Notes: a model not told the origin generated them from the sequence alone. DNA of 64,000 bases from Micromonospora cathayae (GCF_028993575.1 NZ_CP118615.1:6105001-6169000), one strand, 5' to 3'. Positions 17,830-27,748 are shown, counted from the first letter of the stretch. Numbers and translations: made by a program.

Positions 17830-19350
17830 ATGTCGATAGTCACCCGGCGGCGCCTGCACCACCGCGCCGCCTCCGCCGGCGCCGCCACCACCGCCGGAGC
17901 CGACCTGACCGCGACCCCGGTCGCCCCGGCGGGCCCGGGCACCGCCCCGGACACCGCCGACCCGGCGGATCCGGCCAGCGCCACGGTCGACGACGCCGAC
18001 CCCGACCGGCACAGCGACACCGACGGACGACTCGGACTGCGCTTCCCGCCCGACTTCGGCTGGGGCGCGGCGACCTCGGCCTACCAGGTCGAGGGCGCGG
18101 CCAAGGACGACGGGCGCGGCGAGTCCGTCTGGGACACCTTCAGCCGTACCCCCGGGCGCACCCACGGCGGCGACACCGGCGACGTGGCCGCCGACCACTA
18201 CCACCGCTACCCCACCGACCTCGACCTGATGCGCGACATCGGGCTGCGCAGCTACCGCTTCTCCATCGCCTGGCCCCGGGTGCAGCCCGACGGCAGCGGC
18301 GCGCCGAACCAGCGCGGCCTGGACTTCTACCGCCGCCTGGTCGACGGCCTGCACGACCGCGGCATCACCCCGATGGCCACCCTGTTCCACTGGGACCTGC
18401 CGCAGGCCCTCCAGGACACCGGCGGCTGGGAGAACCGGGACACCGCGTACCGTTTCGCCGACTACGCCCGCGCCGTCTTCGACGCCCTCGGCGCGCAGGT
18501 GCCCGTCTGGCTCACCGTCAACGAACCCAAGACCGTGGTCCAGAACGGCTACATCATCGGCCACCACGCCCCCGGCCGGCAGGACCCGGACGCGGCGTAC
18601 CTGGTCGCCCACCACCTGCATCTCGCCCACGGTCTCGCCGTCGCCCAACTGCGCGACACCGGCAGCACCAGCCGGATCGGCCCCGCCCTCAACCTGCACC
18701 CGTGCTACCCGGCCGACGACTCCCCCGCCAGCGTCGCCGCGGCCCGCCTCTACGACGGGTACGAGAACCGCCTCTACCTCGACCCGGTCTTCACCGGCAG
18801 CTACCCGGCCGACGTGCTGGCAGACCTCGGCCCGGACAGCCGCCTCGCCCGGGGCATCCACGACGGCGACCTGGAGACCATCTCCGCCCCGGTGGACCTG
18901 CTCGCGGTGCAGTACTACACCCCGATCTACGTCACCGCCACCGGCGGCACCGAGCGGCGCTGGCCCACCTCGGTCGCCACCTGGCAGCAGATCTTCCCGG
19001 AGGGGATGTACGACATCCTCACCCGGGTCACCCGCGACTACGGCCCGGTGCCGATCACCGTCACCGAGAACGGGCTGCCCACCCCCGACGCCCTCGCCGC
19101 CGACGGCACGGTCGACGACGCCGGCCGGGTCGCCTTCCTCCGCGACCACCTGGCCGCCGCGCACCGGGCGATCGCCGCCGGCGTGCCCCTGGAGAGCTAC
19201 CACGTCTGGTCGCTGCTGGACAACTTCGAGTGGGAGCAGGGCTACGACCAGCGCTGGGGCCTCATCTACGTGGACTACCCCACCCAGCGGCGGGTGCTCA
19301 AGAGCAGCGCGCACTGGTACCGCCGGGTGATCGCCGACAACGCGATCTGA
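17830..19350 (+). CDS. GH1 family beta-glucosidase
   Basis: A 506-residue glycoside hydrolase family 1 enzyme. The barrel begins at FPPDFGWGAATSAYQVEG (about residue 73). The acid/base Glu lies in LTVNEPKTV (about 234-242) and the nucleophile Glu in ITVTENGLP (about 416-424). C-terminal YHVWSLLDNFEW is also diagnostic. It would hydrolyse cellobiose to glucose. The first 65 residues are a Pro/Ala/Asp-rich extension without a clear hydrophobic signal core, so a cytosolic location is likelier. ATG with upstream GAGGAGA. The CebR-type operator just before the gene links it to the divergent GH48 cellulase. Confidence 0.95.
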   Translation: MSIVTRRRLHHRAASAGAATTAGADLTATPVAPAGPGTAPDTADPADPASATVDDADPDRHSDTDGRLGLRFPPDFGWGAATSAYQVEGAAKDDGRGESVWDTFSRTPGRTHGGDTGDVAADHYHRYPTDLDLMRDIGLRSYRFSIAWPRVQPDGSGAPNQRGLDFYRRLVDGLHDRGITPMATLFHWDLPQALQDTGGWENRDTAYRFADYARAVFDALGAQVPVWLTVNEPKTVVQNGYIIGHHAPGRQDPDAAYLVAHHLHLAHGLAVAQLRDTGSTSRIGPALNLHPCYPADDSPASVAAARLYDGYENRLYLDPVFTGSYPADVLADLGPDSRLARGIHDGDLETISAPVDLLAVQYYTPIYVTATGGTERRWPTSVATWQQIFPEGMYDILTRVTRDYGPVPITVTENGLPTPDALAADGTVDDAGRVAFLRDHLAAAHRAIAAGVPLESYHVWSLLDNFEWEQGYDQRWGLIYVDYPTQRRVLKSSAHWYRRVIADNAI

Positions 19351-19404
19351 ACGGCACGGTCGCGAACGGGCCCGGCGGAACACCGACGGGCCCGCTTCCG
19401 ACCC

Positions 19405-19430
19405 GGCCACGCCACCTCGGCGGCGTGGCC
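19405..19430. terminator. Bidirectional hairpin between GH1 and Roadblock genes
   Basis: A perfect 9-bp stem GGCCACGCC/GGCGTGGCC with an 8-base loop between convergent genes. Confidence 0.6.
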
Positions 19431-19449
19431 GTCGGTCGGCACCGCCGCC

Positions 19450-19869
19450 TCAGCGCGGCAGCGCCTGCTGCAACTCCGCCCGCAACGCGGGGGTCAGCAT
19501 CTCGCCGGCCTGCTTCGCCAACCGGGCCATCTCGTACCCGACCACGCCGATGTCCGCGTCGCCCGCCGCCAGGGTCGCCAGGATCGAGCCGTCGCGGATC
19601 TGCATGACGAGGAAGTAGCCCCGCCCCATCTCCACCACCGTCTGCTTGACGATGTCGCCGTCGAACATCTGCGCCGCACCGGCGGTGATGCTCATCAGCC
19701 CGGAGGTCACCGCGGCCAGCTTGTCCGCGTGATCGCGCGGCAGGTGGTCGGAGATCGCCACCAGCAGCCCGTCGGACGAGACCACGATGGCGTGCGCGAC
19801 ACCCGGTACCCGCTCGGTGAACGCGCTGACCAGCCAGCTCAGGTCCCGCGCCTCTTGACTCAGCGTCAT
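19450..19869 (-). CDS. Roadblock/LC7 domain protein, CvnB-like
   Basis: A 139-residue Roadblock/LC7 protein beginning [14 protein letters not shown], the form typical of the second gene of actinobacterial conservons (cvnB). The core [15 protein letters not shown] and the [11 protein letters not shown] helix are visible. In conservons it works with the CvnA sensor, the CvnC DUF742 protein and the CvnD small GTPase. The ATG overlaps the stop of the upstream kinase gene (TGATG), indicating coupled translation. No DUF742 or GTPase gene follows: the next gene is the convergent GH1. Confidence 0.92.
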   Translation of the reverse strand: MTLSQEARDLSWLVSAFTERVPGVAHAIVVSSDGLLVAISDHLPRDHADKLAAVTSGLMSITAGAAQMFDGDIVKQTVVEMGRGYFLVMQIRDGSILATLAAGDADIGVVGYEMARLAKQAGEMLTPALRAELQQALPR

Positions 19870-22664
19870 CAATGTTTGTCCCCTTCGCTGCGCACCCCGG
19901 TCGGTGGCACGGGCATTTCCCTGGTGTCATCCGACAGGGAGATCTCCCTGGTGTCGTCCTCCGCCTCGGCGCGGCGCACCCCCCGGTAGAGCCGGGACAG
20001 CATGCCTCCGACGGCCTCCGGGTCCGGGTCGTGCCGGGGCGACGGCGCGGCCGGTCGCGCCGACTGGGTCACCGCCGCCAACTGCGCCATCGGCACCCGC
20101 ACCGGCAGCCCGCGCTCGTTCACGCCCCCGGTGACCGGAGTGGCCGGCGGCGTCGGCGCGGCCGGCACCGGACCGGCCGCCGACGGCGACGGGCCCTTCC
20201 GCGACCACCAGGTGCTGCCCGCCGCGGCCGGCGGTTCCCCGGACGCCGGGGCGAGCACGTCCTCGGCCCGCGTCGGCACCGGTCGCGGTCCACCCGGCCG
20301 CCGACCGGCCACCGGCAGTCCCAGCGCACCGCCGTCCGGGGCCGGCGGGCCCACCGCACCGCCCGGACCCGGCCGGACCGTGGCACCCGCCGGACCCGGC
20401 CGTCCGGCCGGGCCGGCACCGTTCGGCACGCTTCCCGGGGCGGCACCGTCCGGCACCCCCGCCGGACCGGCGGCGGTCGACGGACGGACCGCCGCGGTCG
20501 ACGGCGGACCCACCGGGGCGGTCGGCGAACCAGCCGGAACGGTGGGCGGGCCGGCCGGCGAACCACCACCGGCGCGGCGGGCCACCTGGGCGGTGCCGGT
20601 GGCCCCACCCCGGGATGCCACCGCGGCCCGACCGGCGGCACCGGCCAGCGCGGCGGTCAACATCCGCCGCGACGCCGGGGCCCGCAGCTCCCGCTCCGGG
20701 GCCGCCGCCAGCAGCGCCGCCGGCAGGGTCACCCGGGCCACCACCCCGTCCTGCCCGCCGTGCAGCCGCACCTCGATCGCGTGCCGGGCCGCCAGGTGCC
20801 CCACCACGAACAGACCCATCCGCTCGGACGCCGCCACGTCGGCAGCCGGCGGGCTCGCCAGCAACCGGTTGGTCTGCTCCAGTGCCGCGGGGCTCATCCC
20901 CAACCCCTGGTCGGCGATCTCGATGACCGCGCCACCGTCGGCCGCCCGGGCCGTCACCCGCACCACCGTGTCCGGCCGGGAGAAGGCGGTGGCGTTCTCC
21001 AGCAGCTCGGCCAGCAGGTGCACCAGCTCACCCACCGCGTGCCCGACGACGTACAGGTCGGCCACCGAGTCGTGCCGTACCCGCTGGTACTGCTCGATCT
21101 CGGCGCCGGCGGCGAGCAGCACCGAGGACAGGCCGATCGGCCGGTTCCACCGGCGGCTGGACTCCGAACCGGACAGCACCAGCAGGCTCTCGTCGTTGCG
21201 GCGCATCCGGGCGGCGAGGTGGTCCAGCTTGAACAGGTTCTCCAGCTGGTCCGGGTCGCTCTCGTCCCGCTCCAGGTCGTCCAGCAGCTCCAGCTGCCGC
21301 TCGACCAGCACCTGGCTGCGCCGGGCCAGGTTGACGAACATCAGGTTGACGTTGCGGCGCATCGTCGCCTGCTCCACCGCGACGCTGACCGCACTGCGGT
21401 GCACCGCGACGAACGCCTCGGCCAGCTCGCCGATCTCGTCCAGCGACCGGACCACCGCCGGCGCGACCTCGATCTCCGGAACCCCGCCGGTCACCGTACG
21501 GAGCCGGTCCAGGGTGTCGGGGAGTTCGAGTTGCGCGATCCGCAACGCCTGCCCGCGCAGCAGCCGCATCGACCGGGCGATCGACCGGCCGATCAGCACC
21601 GAGATCAGCAACGCCACCAGCAGCACCGCGACGATGCCGCCGACCACCAGCAGGGTCTGCCGCAGCTGCGCGCCCCGCGCCTGGTCGGCCTGGGTGACCG
21701 CGTCGGCGAGCACCCCCGCCTCGACCTGCCGCAGCAACTCGTGCCGCTGCTCGCTGGCCGCCCACCACTGGGTCGCGGGCAGCACCGCCGGCTCGGCCCC
21801 GCCCACCGGCAGGCTCTGCTCCTCCAGTTTGGTCGCCGACACGAACGCCGGGTCCACCGTGGTCCGGTCGTAGCGGCGGATCTGGTCGGCGGTGGCCGCG
21901 ATCCGGAACGCGCCCAGGGCGGTCAACTGCTGCGCCCGCAGGTCGGTCAGCAGGACCTGGTCCTCCACCCCGTACCGGCCGGTGCGGGCGGCCACGTAGA
22001 GCTGGGCCCGGATCCGGGACGACAACTCCTTCACCCGGGCCAGCTGCACGTACCGCAGCACCGCGTCACTGAGCGCCGGCGCGTCCGGACCCGGGGACGG
22101 CTCGGCCAGCAGGTTGAGCAGCTCGTCGATGAGCCGGTGGTAGTTGGTCAGCACCGCGTCGCTGCTCAACACCCCCGGCCCGACCGCCGAACGGATGTAG
22201 ACGACCTGGTCGTACGCCTCCAGCACCTCCGAGTACGACACCCGCCAGGCGGCGTCCGAGTCGGCCAGCGGCTCGGCCGCCTGCCGCAGCCGCTGCATCG
22301 CCTCGTCGGTGGCGGTCTGCAACGGCTTCAGCGCCACCACCGGGTCGGTCCGGACCGTCTCCCCGGACCCGGTACGCAGCCCGGCCAGTTCCCCGGCGGA
22401 CCGGTCCCGTTCCTGCTGGAGCTGGTGCACCGCGGCGGTGATCTCCCGGCCGATCGCGACCTGCTGGGCGAAGTCGTTGAGCACCCCCGCCTGACCGACC
22501 AGCCCCCGGGCCTGCACGCCGGCCAGCACCAGGAACGCCACCGACGGGATGATCAGGACAGCCGCCAGCTTGGTCCGCATCCGCCAGTCCCGCAGCCGGA
22601 ACGGGGACCGTCGGCGGTGCGGCACCACCCGGACGTCGAGCCGGCGCCGACGGTGCCCGGACAC
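19869..22664 (-). CDS. CvnA-like sensor histidine kinase with NIT domain
   Basis: About 931 residues from the GTG at 22664; upstream in-frame ATGs would extend it by about 30. A basic N terminus leads to a membrane span (about 31-50), an extracellular nitrate/nitrite-sensing (NIT-like) helical domain (about 55-340) and a second span (about 345-370). A HAMP-like linker, a dimerisation helix region and an HATPase_c domain ([14 protein letters not shown] and IADQGLGMS, about 560-620) follow. The final 300 residues are Pro/Gly/Ala-rich and disordered, with a short [17 protein letters not shown] repeat at the end. CvnA proteins of conservons share this layout. Ligand unknown. Confidence 0.88.
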   Translation of the reverse strand: MSGHRRRRLDVRVVPHRRRSPFRLRDWRMRTKLAAVLIIPSVAFLVLAGVQARGLVGQAGVLNDFAQQVAIGREITAAVHQLQQERDRSAGELAGLRTGSGETVRTDPVVALKPLQTATDEAMQRLRQAAEPLADSDAAWRVSYSEVLEAYDQVVYIRSAVGPGVLSSDAVLTNYHRLIDELLNLLAEPSPGPDAPALSDAVLRYVQLARVKELSSRIRAQLYVAARTGRYGVEDQVLLTDLRAQQLTALGAFRIAATADQIRRYDRTTVDPAFVSATKLEEQSLPVGGAEPAVLPATQWWAASEQRHELLRQVEAGVLADAVTQADQARGAQLRQTLLVVGGIVAVLLVALLISVLIGRSIARSMRLLRGQALRIAQLELPDTLDRLRTVTGGVPEIEVAPAVVRSLDEIGELAEAFVAVHRSAVSVAVEQATMRRNVNLMFVNLARRSQVLVERQLELLDDLERDESDPDQLENLFKLDHLAARMRRNDESLLVLSGSESSRRWNRPIGLSSVLLAAGAEIEQYQRVRHDSVADLYVVGHAVGELVHLLAELLENATAFSRPDTVVRVTARAADGGAVIEIADQGLGMSPAALEQTNRLLASPPAADVAASERMGLFVVGHLAARHAIEVRLHGGQDGVVARVTLPAALLAAAPERELRAPASRRMLTAALAGAAGRAAVASRGGATGTAQVARRAGGGSPAGPPTVPAGSPTAPVGPPSTAAVRPSTAAGPAGVPDGAAPGSVPNGAGPAGRPGPAGATVRPGPGGAVGPPAPDGGALGLPVAGRRPGGPRPVPTRAEDVLAPASGEPPAAAGSTWWSRKGPSPSAAGPVPAAPTPPATPVTGGVNERGLPVRVPMAQLAAVTQSARPAAPSPRHDPDPEAVGGMLSRLYRGVRRAEAEDDTREISLSDDTREMPVPPTGVRSEGDKH

Positions 22665-22748
22665 CGCGCCCCCCGATGGGTCCGGACCGGTCCCCACACA
22701 CGCCTCCCAGGTGTCTCGCGTCCGCCGCGAGACCGGGGAGCGGAGTCC

Positions 22749-22776
22749 ATCCAACCAGGCCAGAACATACTGTCAA
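22749..22776 (-). promoter_or_regulatory. Possible promoter of the cvnA-like gene
   Basis: Reading leftward, TTGACA (22776-22771) and TTGGAT (22754-22749) are spaced by 16 bases. Transcription would begin downstream of the ATG at 22754, which favours the GTG at 22664 as start. Confidence 0.4.
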
Positions 22777-22859
22777 CGGGTCCGGCTGACGAGACGCTCA
22801 GGGGTGCGTTCCTCCTACCGGACCGGTGACCATCGATCAGCCGTCCGGCCGATGCCGGG

Positions 22860-24191
22860 TCACGCCCCCGCCCCGGCGGTCCTACCCAGCGCGACGAGCG
22901 CGGCACCCGTCGCACCGATCTCCGGGTTCGGCTGGTGCCGGACCGACCGGGGGGCCAGCGCCGCGGCGAACGCCCCCCGCCACCAGGCCGACGCGGTCAC
23001 CGCTCCCCCACCGAGCACCACCTCCACCGGATGCGCCACGGTCGACTCGATCACGGCGAGATCGTCGGCCACCCGGGCGCAGACCCCGGCCATCAGCCCG
23101 GCCAGGATCTCCACCGCGGAGGTGGACAGGCTCAGCCCGTCCAGCCGTCCCGACCCGGCGGGCGCGCGGCCCGGCGGACGGTCCCCACCGAACCGGGGAT
23201 CGGCCGGCACCCCGCCGTCCGGCGGCACCTCGGCCAGCGCGGCGTCCAGCTCCGCGCCCGACGGCAGCCGCAGCTCCCGGTTGGCCCAGGCGAACAGGTT
23301 GCCCCCGGAGGAGTACGCCGCTCCGGTCACCACGTGGTCGTGGTCGACCCGGTACCGCCACAGCCGCTGCGGCAGCGGCGGCAGCGGCGCGCCCGCCGGG
23401 GCCGGCTGGAGCAGCCGTACCGCCGAGGAGGTGCCGACGGTCACCGCGGCCCGGCGGGCGTCGACGCACCCCGAGCCGACGTTGGAGGCCGCGCCGTCGC
23501 CGATCGGGGCGGTCCACGCCGCCCCGGCCAGCCCCGGCCAGCGGCGGGCGAACTCCGGCAGCAGCCGGCCCCGCCAGTCGGGCGGGGCCAGCGCCGGCAG
23601 TTCCCCGGCCCGTACCCCGGCCAGCTCGCACGCCTCGGCGTCCCAGTCCAGGGTGCGCAGGTCGAGCAGGCCGGTACCGGACGCCTGGGACACCGACATC
23701 GGGACCGTGCCGAGCAGCGCGCCCAGCACGTACTCGGCCAGCCCGACGAACCGGGCCGCCGGCACCCGCGCCCGCAGCCAGGGTAGCCGCGCCGACCAGT
23801 AGCAGCGGTGCCACCAGGTGCCGGTGCGCTGGTGGAAGGCGTCCGGGTCGGCCGGGCCGGGATGGTCGTCGGACGGCTCGGGCCGGGTGTCCAGCCAGGT
23901 CAGCACCGGACCGAGCGGGGTACCGGCGGCGTCGACCGGCAGCACCGAGTGCCACTGGGCCGAGATGGCCACCAGCGTCACGTCCCGCAGGTGCCCGGCG
24001 GCGGCCAGCTCGTCCAGGCACTCGACGAGGCAGGCCAGGTAGCCGGGGCCGTCCAGGGTGCCGGCCCCGTCGTCACCGACCGCCAGCCGCATCTTGCGCC
24101 GGGCCAGGGCGCCGGGCAGCGGCACGGTCCGCTCGTCCAGCACCAGCCCACGCACCGACGAGGTGCCCAGGTCGAGAGCGAGAATCTTCAT
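22860..24191 (-). CDS. FGGY family carbohydrate kinase
   Basis: A 443-residue sugar kinase of the FGGY (hexokinase/ASKHA fold) family. The N-terminal phosphate loop LDLGTSSVRGLVLD is at residues 6-19, the substrate-side WLDTRP motif near 104-109, SGTGLLD near 190 and the second phosphate motif VTVGTSSAVR near 250. The C-terminal VVLGGGAVTASAWWR is the adenosine motif. Residue patterns resemble gluconokinase-type members, but the sugar cannot be assigned with confidence. It is transcribed alone. Confidence 0.88.
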   Translation of the reverse strand: MKILALDLGTSSVRGLVLDERTVPLPGALARRKMRLAVGDDGAGTLDGPGYLACLVECLDELAAAGHLRDVTLVAISAQWHSVLPVDAAGTPLGPVLTWLDTRPEPSDDHPGPADPDAFHQRTGTWWHRCYWSARLPWLRARVPAARFVGLAEYVLGALLGTVPMSVSQASGTGLLDLRTLDWDAEACELAGVRAGELPALAPPDWRGRLLPEFARRWPGLAGAAWTAPIGDGAASNVGSGCVDARRAAVTVGTSSAVRLLQPAPAGAPLPPLPQRLWRYRVDHDHVVTGAAYSSGGNLFAWANRELRLPSGAELDAALAEVPPDGGVPADPRFGGDRPPGRAPAGSGRLDGLSLSTSAVEILAGLMAGVCARVADDLAVIESTVAHPVEVVLGGGAVTASAWWRGAFAAALAPRSVRHQPNPEIGATGAALVALGRTAGAGA

Positions 24192-24295
24192 CGCCGGTCA
24201 CCGTACCCGGCCGTCGGCGTGATCAAGCCCCGCACCGGGTCCCGCGTACCGGACGGTGCCTTCCGCGCTCCCCGGCCGGTGGGTAGGCTGCCGGT

Positions 24296-24355
24296 ATGCC
24301 CACGCGCCCGTGCTTCTGGTGGCCCGCCGACCCGGCGGACCCCCTGCGCGTGTAG
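24296..24355 (+). CDS. Tryptophan leader peptide (attenuator)
   Basis: A 19-residue open frame, MPTRPCFWWPADPADPLRV, lies 95 bases before the anthranilate synthase start. It carries two adjacent Trp codons (24317-24322). Trp codons are rare, so a tandem pair in a tiny frame directly ahead of a trp gene is the hallmark of ribosome-mediated attenuation. Attenuator-controlled anthranilate synthases are known in Streptomyces. Confidence 0.8.
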   Translation: MPTRPCFWWPADPADPLRV

Positions 24356-24445
24356 CTTCCCTGACGCGGCCGCCCATCGAGGCGGCCACCGGTCCCCGTA
24401 CCGGCCGTGGACGCCCACCCGGCGGCCCTCGGCCCGAGGAGACCG
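24318..24445 (+). promoter_or_regulatory. trp attenuator secondary structures
   Basis: The strand over the Trp codons (GGTGGCCCGCC, 24318-24328) can pair with GGCGGCCACC near 24380-24390, with one bulged base. The latter can instead pair with GGCCGCC near 24368. A third hairpin, CCTCG/CGAGG around GCC, covers part of the GAGGAGA ribosome site of the synthase gene. Mutually exclusive pairing is expected for attenuation; no clear T run is seen, so ribosome-site occlusion is an alternative mechanism. Confidence 0.55.
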
Positions 24446-24450
24446 CACCG

Positions 24451-26475
24451 ATGACCGACCTGACCGCCCTGACCGCCGTGGTGTCCGCCGGCGGTGATCC
24501 CGGCCCGTTCGTGCTGCTGCGCCGCGAGGGCGCCGACCACCTGGAACTGTTCACCGGCCCGGTACGCCCGGTCGACCGGCTCGCCGACGTCCCGCTGCCG
24601 GCCGACGGTCCGGGTCCCCGCACGCTCGCCGTGGTGCCGTACCGGCAGGTGACCGAGCGCGGGTTCGCCTGCGTGGACGACGGGATGCCGCTGGAGTGCC
24701 TGGAGATCACCGGTCAGGGCCGGACCGGGCTGGCCGAGGCGTTACGGGTCCTGCCCGACACGTCGGTGGTGACCACCGGGGCGGCGTTCGACCTCGACGA
24801 CGACGCGTACGCCGGAATCGTCGAACGGGTGCTGCGCGAGGAGATCGGCCGCGGCGCGGGCGCGAACTTCGTCATCCACCGCACCCTGCGGGCCCGGGTG
24901 CAGGGGTCGCCGCTGGCGGCGGCGCTGGCCGCGTTGCGCCGGCTGCTGGTCGCCGAGCGGGGCGCGTACTGGACGTTCTGCGTGCACACCGGCACCCGGA
25001 CGCTGGTCGGGGCGAGCCCGGAACGGCACGTCAGCGTCGAGGACGGGCTGGTGATGATGAACCCGATCAGCGGTACGTTCCGGCACCCCGGCGGGCCCGC
25101 CGACCGGGACGCGCTGCTGCGGTTCCTGACCGACCCCAAGGAGATCGACGAGCTGTACATGGTGCTCGACGAGGAGCTGAAGATGATGGCCACCGTCGCC
25201 ACCGCCGGCGGGCAGGTGGTCGGGCCGTACCTGAAGGAGATGTCCCAGCTCGCGCACACCGAGTACCTGCTGGCCGGGCGGAGCACCCGGGACGTCCGGG
25301 AGGTGCTGCGGGAGACGATGTTCGCGCCGACCGTCACCGGCAGCCCGATGGAGAACGCCTGCCGGGTCATCGCCCGGCACGAGCGCACCGGCCGCCGCTA
25401 CTACGCCGGGGTGCTGGCGCTGCTGGGCCGGGACGCGGCGGGCCGGCAGACCCTGGACGCGCCGATCCTGATCCGCACCGCCGAGTTCACCCCCGACGGG
25501 GAGCTGCGGGTGCCGGTCGGGGCGACCCTGGTCCGGCACTCCACCACGGCCGGGGAGGTGGCCGAGACGCACGCCAAGGCCGCCGGGGTGCTCGCCGCGC
25601 TCGGGCTGCGCCCGGACGCGCCGCCGCCCGGCCCGGGGCCGGTGACCCGGCTCGCCGACGACCCGGACGTCCGCGCCGCGCTGGCCGCGCGCAACGACGG
25701 GCTGGCCCGGTTCTGGCTCGACCAGCGCCCGCCGGTACCGGCCGGCCCGCCCCGGCACCGGGCGCTGATCGTCGACGGGGAGGACACCTTCACCGGCATG
25801 CTCGCCCACCAGCTCGGCGCGCTGGGCCTGGGCGTGGACGTCCGGCCGTGGCACCGGCCCGGCCCGGTCGACCGGTACGACCTGGTGGTGGTCGGTCCCG
25901 GGCCCGGCGATCCGCGGGCCACCGACGACGCCAAGATGGTGGCCCTGCGCGGCCTGCTGCGGACCCTGCTGGCCGAGGGGCGACCGACGCTGGCGGTCTG
26001 TCTCGGTCACCAGCTCCTGGCCGGGCTGCTCGGGCTGCGGCTGCACCGACGGGACGCCCCGTACCAGGGGCTGCAACGGGACGTGCCGCTGTTCGGGGCC
26101 GTCCGGCGGGTCGGGTTCTACTCGACGTTCACCGCGTTGGCCGACACCGACGTCCTGGACAGCCGGTACGGCCCGGTGGAGGTGGCCCGCGACGGCGGGG
26201 ACGCGACGGTGCACGCGCTGCGCGGGCCGGGTTTCGCCGGGGTGCAGTTCCACCCGGAGTCGGTGCTCAGCCGGGACGGGACGACGGTCCTGGCCGACCT
26301 GCTCGGGCACCTGCTGCCGGCGGCGGCCCGACCGGCGGATCCGACGGACCGGCCGGCCCACCAGGCAGCGGCGGCAGCGGCACAGCCGGCGGCAGCAGCG
26401 GCAGCGGGGCAGCCGGCGGCGGCCCGGGCGGAACGCCCGGCGACGGGTGCGCATACTTCCCCGGATCGGGGGTAG
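24451..26475 (+). CDS. Fused anthranilate synthase (TrpE-TrpG)
   Basis: A 674-residue fusion. The N-terminal 430 residues form the chorismate-binding synthase domain, with motifs SPERHVSVEDG, NPISGTFRHPGG and MFAPTVTGSPMENACRVI. Residues from about 440 form a class I glutamine amidotransferase with the nucleophile Cys in AVCLGHQLLAG (about 516) and the His-Glu pair in FHPESVLS (about 600). It converts chorismate and glutamine to anthranilate, the first committed step to tryptophan. The layout is also that of PhzE of phenazine pathways, but no phenazine genes are near and a Trp leader peptide precedes the gene, which favours tryptophan. The tail after residue 625 is Ala/Pro-rich and non-catalytic. 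ATG with GAGGAGA upstream. Confidence 0.9.
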   Translation: MTDLTALTAVVSAGGDPGPFVLLRREGADHLELFTGPVRPVDRLADVPLPADGPGPRTLAVVPYRQVTERGFACVDDGMPLECLEITGQGRTGLAEALRVLPDTSVVTTGAAFDLDDDAYAGIVERVLREEIGRGAGANFVIHRTLRARVQGSPLAAALAALRRLLVAERGAYWTFCVHTGTRTLVGASPERHVSVEDGLVMMNPISGTFRHPGGPADRDALLRFLTDPKEIDELYMVLDEELKMMATVATAGGQVVGPYLKEMSQLAHTEYLLAGRSTRDVREVLRETMFAPTVTGSPMENACRVIARHERTGRRYYAGVLALLGRDAAGRQTLDAPILIRTAEFTPDGELRVPVGATLVRHSTTAGEVAETHAKAAGVLAALGLRPDAPPPGPGPVTRLADDPDVRAALAARNDGLARFWLDQRPPVPAGPPRHRALIVDGEDTFTGMLAHQLGALGLGVDVRPWHRPGPVDRYDLVVVGPGPGDPRATDDAKMVALRGLLRTLLAEGRPTLAVCLGHQLLAGLLGLRLHRRDAPYQGLQRDVPLFGAVRRVGFYSTFTALADTDVLDSRYGPVEVARDGGDATVHALRGPGFAGVQFHPESVLSRDGTTVLADLLGHLLPAAARPADPTDRPAHQAAAAAAQPAAAAAAGQPAAARAERPATGAHTSPDRG

Positions 26476-26485
26476 TGCAGCGGGC

Positions 26486-26532
26486 GACCGGTGGTCCGGA
26501 CGGGTCGAGAGCCCCCGCCCGCACCACCGGTC
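26486..26532. terminator. Hairpin between anthranilate synthase and wrbA
   Basis: A perfect 10-bp stem GACCGGTGGT/ACCACCGGTC with further GC-rich pairing inside the loop, located between two convergent genes. Confidence 0.65.
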
Positions 26533-26541
26533 ACCCGTTCG

Positions 26542-27162
26542 TCACGCGGGGGCCGGGGCGCGCCGCAGCCGGCTGGCGAGCTGCACCGCCCGCTTGGCGG
26601 TCAGCGCGGTCGCGGCCAGCGCGACGTGGTCCGGGGCGATCTCCCCGTTGTTGCTGGTGTGCGAGGCGCCGTAGGGGTTACCGGCGACGAACTGGCTGGG
26701 GTCGGTGTAACCGGGGGTCACCACGATGCCACCCCAGTGATAGAAGACGGTGTACAGCGACAGCAGGGTGGCCTCCTGACCGCCGTGCGCGGTCGCCGTC
26801 GAGCAGAAGGCGGTGTAGACCTTGTCGGCCAGCGCGCCCTGCGCCCACAGTGGCCCGCTGCTGTCGATGAACTGCTTGAGCTGGGCGGAGATCATCCCGT
26901 ACCGGGTGGGCGAACCCATGATGACCACGTCCGCCCAGGACAGGTCGTCCAGTTCCACCTCCGGGACGTCCTGGGTCTCCAGCACGTGCGCGTGCCAGCC
27001 GGAGTTGGACCGGATCGCCTCCTCGGGGGCCAGTTCGCGTACCTTGCGCAGCCGCACCTCCGCCCCGGCCTCCCCGGCGGCCTCGCAGGCGGCCTGCGCC
27101 ATCTGGTAGGTGATGCCGGTCGCGCTGTAGTAGATCACCGCGACCTTGGTCCGATCGTCCAT
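26542..27162 (-). CDS. wrbA: WrbA-type NAD(P)H:quinone oxidoreductase
   Basis: A 206-residue flavodoxin-fold protein of the WrbA (type IV quinone oxidoreductase) family. The FMN phosphate loop is YYSATGITYQMA (about 11-22), and GSPTRYGMISAQLKQFID (about 83-100) and FCSTATAHGGQEATL (about 119-133) are family signatures. It reduces quinones by two electrons using NAD(P)H and limits redox cycling. It is divergent from the GNAT gene. Confidence 0.94.
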   Translation of the reverse strand: MDDRTKVAVIYYSATGITYQMAQAACEAAGEAGAEVRLRKVRELAPEEAIRSNSGWHAHVLETQDVPEVELDDLSWADVVIMGSPTRYGMISAQLKQFIDSSGPLWAQGALADKVYTAFCSTATAHGGQEATLLSLYTVFYHWGGIVVTPGYTDPSQFVAGNPYGASHTSNNGEIAPDHVALAATALTAKRAVQLASRLRRAPAPA

Positions 27163-27259
27163 CGGCTGTTCCCCTCCCTTGATCGGTCAACTCAGGCGAC
27201 TACCCGATGCTTGCGTCGGCAAACATCGGCGGGCTCCGGCCTCTGGCATGCTCGACGCC

Positions 27260-27748
27260 ATGTTGATCAGAGACGCCGTAGCCGGGGACTGGGCGCGCAT
27301 CTGGCCCTTCCTCCGCGGGATCGTCGCGGCCGGGGACACCTACACCTGGCCCCGGGACGTCGACGAGGAGCAGGCCAGAGGGCTGTGGCTGCCGCCGGCA
27401 CCGGCCCGTACCGTCGTCGCGGTCGACCCGGACGGCACCGTGCTCGGTTCGGCGAAGCTGCTGCCCAACCAGGCCGGTCCGGGCGCGCACGTCGCCAACG
27501 CCAGCTTCATGGTCGCCCCGGCCGCCGCCGGGCGGGGCGTCGGCCGGGCCCTCGGGGCGCACGTGCTCGACCTGGCCCGCGCCGAGGGCTACCGGGCCAT
27601 GCAGTTCAACGCGGTGGTGGAGACCAACACCCGGGCGGTCGGGCTGTGGCGGTCGCTCGGTTTCGAGGTCGTCGGACGGATCCCGGAGGGCTTCCGGCTC
27701 CCCGACGGCCGGTACGTCGACCTGCTGGTGATGTACCGGCGGCTCTGA
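27260..27748 (+). CDS. GNAT family N-acetyltransferase
   Basis: A 162-residue GNAT protein starting MLIRDAVAGDWARI; an in-frame ATG 12 bases upstream is possible. The acetyl-CoA motif A is VAPAAAGRGVGRALGAH (about residues 81-97) and motif B is FNAVVETNTRAVGLWRSLGFEVVG. Related proteins include phosphinothricin-type and other small-molecule acetyltransferases; the acceptor here is unknown. Confidence 0.9.
   Translation: MLIRDAVAGDWARIWPFLRGIVAAGDTYTWPRDVDEEQARGLWLPPAPARTVVAVDPDGTVLGSAKLLPNQAGPGAHVANASFMVAPAAAGRGVGRALGAHVLDLARAEGYRAMQFNAVVETNTRAVGLWRSLGFEVVGRIPEGFRLPDGRYVDLLVMYRRL

Noticed and set aside
17451-19607. A 718-codon frame overlapping the beta-glucosidase in another frame
   Set aside because: Composition is Arg/Pro-rich noise typical of a shifted frame; the GH1 frame has complete catalytic motifs.
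24451-26475. Phenazine-type PhzE instead of anthranilate synthase
   Set aside because: The domain layout allows it, but there are no phz genes nearby and a Trp leader peptide directly precedes the gene.
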